Shown here piece by piece: positions 61,042 through 64,000 of a stretch of DNA of 64,000 bases (within the stretch, counting starts at the first letter, position 1; the number at the start of each line of letters is the position of its first letter). The stretch is from RFPI01 sp964398195. Its GTDB lineage: Bacteria; Pseudomonadota; Gammaproteobacteria; Burkholderiales; Methylophilaceae. The stretch spans positions 11,486 to 75,485 of the forward strand of contig CAYNLW010000002.1 in NCBI GenBank assembly GCA_964398195.1, read 5' to 3'. The position numbers and the translations under genes are program-made. The notes under the pieces were generated by a model that ran no database searches, was not told the DNA's origin, and saw only the letters and a program-made list of their open reading frames with translations.

Positions 61042-61497
61042 ATGGACAGCAAAAAAACCGAGCAAATTATCACTGCACTCAACAAAATTCTAGAATTTGA
61101 ATTAGCCGGTGTGGTGCGCTACACCCACTATTCTTTGATGGTTTACGGCTACAACCGCATTCCCATCGTGTCTTGGCTACGCGCCCAAGCCACCGAATCA
61201 CTAGACCACGCCAACAAAGCCGGCGAGTTGATTACCCACCTAGGCGGCCACCCTTCGCTGAGCATAGGCCCTTTGTTAGAAACCCATAATCATGATATCG
61301 GCGATATTTTGCGCGAATCGCTAGCCCACGAAAAAGACGCTTTAGACGCTTACAAAGACCTACTCAAGATTGTTGGCGATAGCTCGGTGATGCTAGAAGA
61401 ATACGCCCGCGAAATGATCTATCAAGAAGAATTACATTTGGGTGAAGTCGATAAAATGCTCAGAAAACCCGGCAATTTAGAAAAGTTTCATCCTTAA
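61042..61497 (+). CDS. Bacterioferritin-like ferritin-superfamily protein
   Basis: A 151-residue four-helix protein. Di-iron ligands fit the ferritin pattern: Glu in LEFELAGVVRYTHY, ESLDHANKAGE, AHEKDALDAYK and YQEELHLGEVDKM. It is of bacterioferritin length but lacks the usual haem-binding Met52 context, so whether it binds haem is unclear. The ATG at 61042 has GAGGAGAAC just upstream. A role in iron storage or detoxification is inferred. An 11-bp hairpin follows the stop. Confidence 0.88.
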   Translation: MDSKKTEQIITALNKILEFELAGVVRYTHYSLMVYGYNRIPIVSWLRAQATESLDHANKAGELITHLGGHPSLSIGPLLETHNHDIGDILRESLAHEKDALDAYKDLLKIVGDSSVMLEEYAREMIYQEELHLGEVDKMLRKPGNLEKFHP

Positions 61498-61504
61498 AAT
61501 GACT

Positions 61505-61548
61505 TAGCGCCACTGGATAAGGACGAAAGTCGGTATTCAGTGGCGCTA
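61505..61548. repeat. REP-like element A, hairpin after the ferritin-like gene
   Basis: Perfect 11-base arms TAGCGCCACTG (61505-61515) and CAGTGGCGCTA (61538-61548) flank a core that contains GACGAAAGTCGG. The right half matches element B, while the left arm is an inverted copy of the right flank of B, so it looks like a rearranged copy. It may double as the transcription stop of the ferritin-like gene. Confidence 0.75.
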
Positions 61549-61574
61549 GGAAAATAAGAAAATCCCCGAACCTC

Positions 61575-61601
61575 GTCATACCGACGAAAGTCGGTATCCA
61601 G
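61575..61601 (+). repeat. REP-like element B, GAAA-loop type
   Basis: GTC, then ATACCGAC, GAAA, GTCGGTAT, then CCAG: an 8-bp perfect stem closed by a GAAA tetraloop. It is the most regular copy of the family and serves as reference for elements A and C. Confidence 0.85.
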
Positions 61602-61650
61602 TGGCGTTGGGATTAAATAAGAAAAAATACCTTTTTGTTTTGAAAAGACA

Positions 61651-61677
61651 CTAGATTCCGTTTTTCAACGGAATGAC
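61651..61677 (-). repeat. REP-like element C, GAAA-loop type, inverted
   Basis: Read on the minus strand it is GTC, ATTCCGTT, GAAA, AACGGAAT, CTAG. The ends, length (27 bases) and loop are as in element B, while the paired stem bases differ on both sides, so pairing is conserved. Confidence 0.8.
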
Positions 61678-61708
61678 GATTAGGTAAAAAAACACTTTTA
61701 GTTTTGTC

Positions 61709-61737
61709 CTGGATTCTGCGACTACGCGCAGAATGAC
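61709..61737 (-). repeat. REP-like element D, second subtype, inverted
   Basis: On the minus strand: GTC, ATTCTGCG, CGTAGT, CGCAGAAT, CCAG (29 bases). It keeps the GTCAT...ATCCAG frame of elements B and C with a different stem and a 6-base loop. Confidence 0.8.
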
Positions 61738-61769
61738 CCCGTTCTTCGTGCGGGGTGTAACCCCAAGCA

Positions 61770-61798
61770 GTCATACTGCGCGCAGTCGCAGTATCCAG
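61770..61798 (+). repeat. REP-like element E, second subtype
   Basis: GTC, ATACTGCG, CGCAGT, CGCAGTAT, CCAG (29 bases). It has the same stem core and nearly the same loop as element D, in opposite orientation, with an A-T to T-A exchange kept in pairing. Confidence 0.8.
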
Positions 61799-61841
61799 TC
61801 AGAAATCAATAGCGAGCGTAGCTCTACCTTAGTTCTCGTAG

Positions 61842-61866
61842 GTTGGGCTGAAGCATGAAGCCCAAC
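61842..61866. repeat. GTTGGGCT palindrome
   Basis: GTTGGGCT (61842-61849) pairs with AGCCCAAC (61859-61866) around the loop GAAGCATGA. Sequences of this kind recur in several proteobacterial genomes as dispersed repeats; only one copy is in this window. Confidence 0.6.
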
Positions 61867-61877
61867 ATAACGCACTT

Positions 61878-62014
61878 ATTCCCCTCAACGGAGGGGCCGC
61901 GCACTCGTTGCGCGGGGGTGGTTGCGCCGGCACGGCGCATGCGCTTTTATATAGGCGGCGTTCCGCCGCAACCACCCCGGGCACATCCGTGCCAGCCCCT
62001 CCGAAGAGGGGAAT
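61878..62014. repeat. 137-base imperfect compound palindrome
   Basis: The arms start ATTCCCCTC (61878-61886) and end GAGGGGAAT (62006-62014). Inside, both arms carry GGAGGGGC and GGGGTGGTTGCG in the same order when read from the ends, so about 60 bases per arm are complementary with mismatches. Each arm also has its own small hairpin (CGCGCA/TGCGCG on the left, GGCAC/GTGCC on the right). The centre is TTTTATATA. Confidence 0.82.
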
Positions 62015-62039
62015 GGTTGAACTTACACCTCACCCATAG

Positions 62040-62064
62040 GATGCGCTGACACAGGAAGCGCATC
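62040..62064. repeat. GATGCGCT palindrome
   Basis: GATGCGCT (62040-62047) and AGCGCATC (62057-62064) are perfect half-sites around GACACAGGA. The right half with its flank recurs at 32248-32261. Confidence 0.6.
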
Positions 62065-62112
62065 ACTCGCGTTAGATAGGAATTTATTCCACAAGCCTTA
62101 TATTTTTCCGAT

Positions 62113-62157
62113 TATAATCACCACTGTTTTTTGCCCTTTTCTAGGGCACATTTTTTA
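62113..62157 (+). promoter_or_regulatory. Possible promoter and start-site hairpin before the adhesin-like gene
   Basis: A perfect TATAAT (62113-62118) lacks a good -35 at 16-18 bases. TGCCCT (62132-62137) and AGGGCA (62143-62148) then form a short stem followed by CATTTTTTAT, terminator-like. Either it ends transcripts from the repeat region, or it attenuates transcription from this promoter. Confidence 0.35.
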
Positions 62158-62217
62158 TCCTTAAACAACGCTCATCAGAATACTAATTGCGAGCACCAAC
62201 TCTAAAGGAATATCCAA

Positions 62218-63924
62218 ATGGCAAAGATTAAAAGCATTAGCGTGCGTGATTTTACTGGGGCGAGTAATACCGATATTTTAGGTGAACAGGTCACAGTGAC
62301 CTTGACCTTGGATGAGGTGTTGACCTTAACTGGTGGGCCACTGAATAGCACGACCTTTATTCCCAATCTCACTGTCGGTACTGGCGTCACAGCGCAAGCT
62401 ATCCAGCCTAGCTTAGTCAACTTTACTAGCTATAACATATCAGCTAAGACCCTCACCTTTAACGTCACTTTGCCATTGGGCTATAGCGGTAGCGTGGTGA
62501 ATTTGGCGGGGATTTCATTGAATGGTATTACCCTACGCGGTGCCACCGGCACGCTAGCCTCTGGTAGCACCACGCTTTCAGCCCGATATGCCGTTGATTC
62601 AGTGTTACCTACTTTCACCACCAGTGCCGCCATCTTTGCCGATAGCACTATAGAAAACACCAACCCGCGAAATGATGCTTTATTCACCGCCACGGCTACC
62701 GATAACAATGGCGCGGTGAGTTATCGTTTAACTGGCTCTGATGCAGGGTTCTTTAACATCGATACTAAAGGTGTGGTGCGATTTAGAGTGGCGCCGGACT
62801 ATGAAACGCAAAGCGTTTATAACTTTAAAGTCTGGGCGGTCGATCGATTTGGCAATAGCGTCAGCAAAGACGCTGTGGTCAATGTCACTGATAGCAACGA
62901 AGCAGTTAGCCTTGCTAGAGGGGTGACTGGGACGGGCACTATCATCGTCGCTAAAGGGAGCTTGGCTAATCAAGCTAAAACAGTGGTGGGGGACTTTATT
63001 AATGATGGTTCAACTGCTGGGATTACTTATAGCTATTCCACAAAAAACGTGCCCGCTACCGTCACCATGGAAAACGGCACATTGAGCGGAAGCATTAACA
63101 AAGCTGGAAGATATACCTTTACGATACAAGCCAATGATGGCGCGCCTGCTACTTTAAATGGCAAAGTGGTGAACGATGTCACGCGCACGTATAACTTGGT
63201 GGTGTTGGACAACCCTGCGATTACGGGCATCAAAGTGACCGATGCAGACGCCAACAATGCCGGCAATCGAAACAGCTTAGTCAATATCAAAGTCTTACTG
63301 TCAGAAACCACCAATCTACTCACCGCCAATGCCCCAATCACCGCCAACTTTGTGGCAGGCAGAGCCGCTATTGCGGCGACCTATCAAGGCATGACCAACG
63401 AGGGTTCGCAGTCGGTATTGAATTTCGTGGGCACACTCCCCGCTGGCAACAGCAATAGCATCGCATTAACTGCATTGACGCTAGGCAACAATATCCTCAC
63501 CGGTAGCATCAGCGGTAATACGCTAAGTAAAACCGTGAGAACCAGCCAGTCCACTAGCTACATCTTAGACAACACCGCCCCAGTCCTAAGCGGTATTACT
63601 ACCGCCAGCGTCACCGAGAATGCAGCGCAAGGCACAGTGATTTACACCGCGACCGCTAGAGATGCAAATAGAGTTCGCTACAGCCTAGGCGGCAGCAATG
63701 CTAGTCTATTCAGCATAGATGCCAGCACAGGTGTGGTGAGTGTGAATGGCAATATCGACTTCGAAGCGCTCCCTAGCAGCAAATCCATCAGCCTCAATGT
63801 GATTGCTACCGACAGCGCCGGAAACTCAACCAGCCGTCCTTTAATCGTCGCCGTCGCCAATCAAAACGAAGCCACGCAATTAGTCAGTGGCGCTGCCAGC
63901 ACCTTAAGCAACCTGACCTTGTAA
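62218..63924 (+). CDS. Cadherin/Ig-like repeat surface or secreted protein, ended by an in-frame TAA
   Basis: 568 residues to the stop. There is no signal peptide (MAKIKSISVRDFTG), as in adhesins or RTX-like proteins exported by type I secretion, which use a C-terminal signal. The plan is modular: an Ig-like domain (about 1-125), a cadherin-like repeat (130-220, FFNIDTKGVVRF), an EAVSLARG linker with a putative-Ig domain (225-335), a second Ig-like domain (335-460), and a second cadherin repeat (465-550, FSIDASTGVVSVNGNIDFEA). The second module stops soon after its EATQL linker. The frame stays open after the TAA. AAAGGAATATCC precedes the ATG. Confidence 0.72.
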   Translation: MAKIKSISVRDFTGASNTDILGEQVTVTLTLDEVLTLTGGPLNSTTFIPNLTVGTGVTAQAIQPSLVNFTSYNISAKTLTFNVTLPLGYSGSVVNLAGISLNGITLRGATGTLASGSTTLSARYAVDSVLPTFTTSAAIFADSTIENTNPRNDALFTATATDNNGAVSYRLTGSDAGFFNIDTKGVVRFRVAPDYETQSVYNFKVWAVDRFGNSVSKDAVVNVTDSNEAVSLARGVTGTGTIIVAKGSLANQAKTVVGDFINDGSTAGITYSYSTKNVPATVTMENGTLSGSINKAGRYTFTIQANDGAPATLNGKVVNDVTRTYNLVVLDNPAITGIKVTDADANNAGNRNSLVNIKVLLSETTNLLTANAPITANFVAGRAAIAATYQGMTNEGSQSVLNFVGTLPAGNSNSIALTALTLGNNILTGSISGNTLSKTVRTSQSTSYILDNTAPVLSGITTASVTENAAQGTVIYTATARDANRVRYSLGGSNASLFSIDASTGVVSVNGNIDFEALPSSKSISLNVIATDSAGNSTSRPLIVAVANQNEATQLVSGAASTLSNLTL

Positions 63925-64000
63925 CAAGGCTATAACGCCAGTCGCGTCATCAATGCGCTAGCTTCTGATGTCGTCGATCCTGAACGCGCTCCGCTGACTT
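63925..64000 (+). pseudogene. In-frame continuation of the adhesin-like gene after the stop
   Basis: Directly after the TAA the same frame reads QGYNASRVINALASDVVDPE and continues to the window edge. The two other forward frames hit stops. The residues fit the part of the module expected after the linker (first module: VVGDFINDGSTAGITYS). It is likely the rest of one longer gene, disrupted by a nonsense change or read through. Confidence 0.5.

Noticed and set aside
61505..61798. CRISPR array
   Set aside because: The repeats are palindromic, differ in sequence and orientation, and have irregular spacing; no cas gene is near.
61855..62049. Short open frame within the large palindrome
   Set aside because: Its sequence is dictated by inverted repeats; composition is biased and no ribosome-binding site precedes it.
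62218..63924. Phage tail or toxin protein
   Set aside because: Ig-like and cadherin modules occur in tail fibres too, but no phage genes are nearby and the modular FSIDxxTGVV pattern fits adhesins or RTX-like secreted proteins better.

Overview
The window comes from a betaproteobacterium of moderate GC content. The evidence is the rpoC-str-S10-spc-alpha ribosomal order, the aerobic coq7-type ubiquinone hydroxylase, and several small families I associate with Betaproteobacteria: a DUF2782-like protein, a BPSS1780-like membrane protein and a DUF2322-like protein. I would not name a genus from this sequence alone.

Positions 1-19091 are one long, almost gap-free, plus-strand array. It holds the 3' end of rpoC, the str genes (rpsL, rpsG, fusA, tuf), the S10 genes (rpsJ to rpsQ), the spc genes (rplN to secY, infA, rpmJ) and the alpha genes (rpsM, rpsK, rpsD, rpoA, rplQ). 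Most genes overlap or are a few bases apart. The few larger gaps (rpoC-rpsL, tuf-rpsJ, rpsJ-rplC, rpsQ-rplN, rpmJ-rpsM) hold readable promoters and hairpins, so they probably divide the array into transcription units.

Positions 19100-49430 are ordinary chromosome. They hold a thioredoxin-fold protein, mgtE with an MscS-type channel, rpmG-rpmB, coaBC-dut, radC, cstA with its YbdD-type partner, lgt, ilvD, a sugar-phosphate mutarotase, a cytochrome c, an APC permease and an M18 aminopeptidase. A long minus-strand block follows (dusB-fis-purH-purD-hemF), then a CinA-like protein, polA head-to-head with a LOG-family gene, thrB and uvrD.

Positions 49430-61500 hold a small-RNA candidate with an anti-Shine-Dalgarno loop, groES-groEL under a sigma-32-like promoter plus a CIRCE operator, bioA-dacB, an FKBP lipoprotein, an OsmC protein, ctpA-coq7, a Rdx-family protein, an NlpC/P60 hydrolase, an aldo/keto reductase and a ferritin-like protein.

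Positions 61500-64000 are accessory in character. A gene-free stretch of about 700 bases is packed with palindromic repeats. After it comes a cadherin/Ig-like surface or secreted protein gene that ends at an in-frame TAA, past which the same frame stays open to the window edge.

I saw no CRISPR array, prophage, insertion sequence, rRNA, tRNA or recognisable defence system. The strongest candidates for something little described are the C-rich-loop small RNA at 49603-49710, the repeat cluster at 61505-62064 and the interrupted adhesin-like gene at the right edge.
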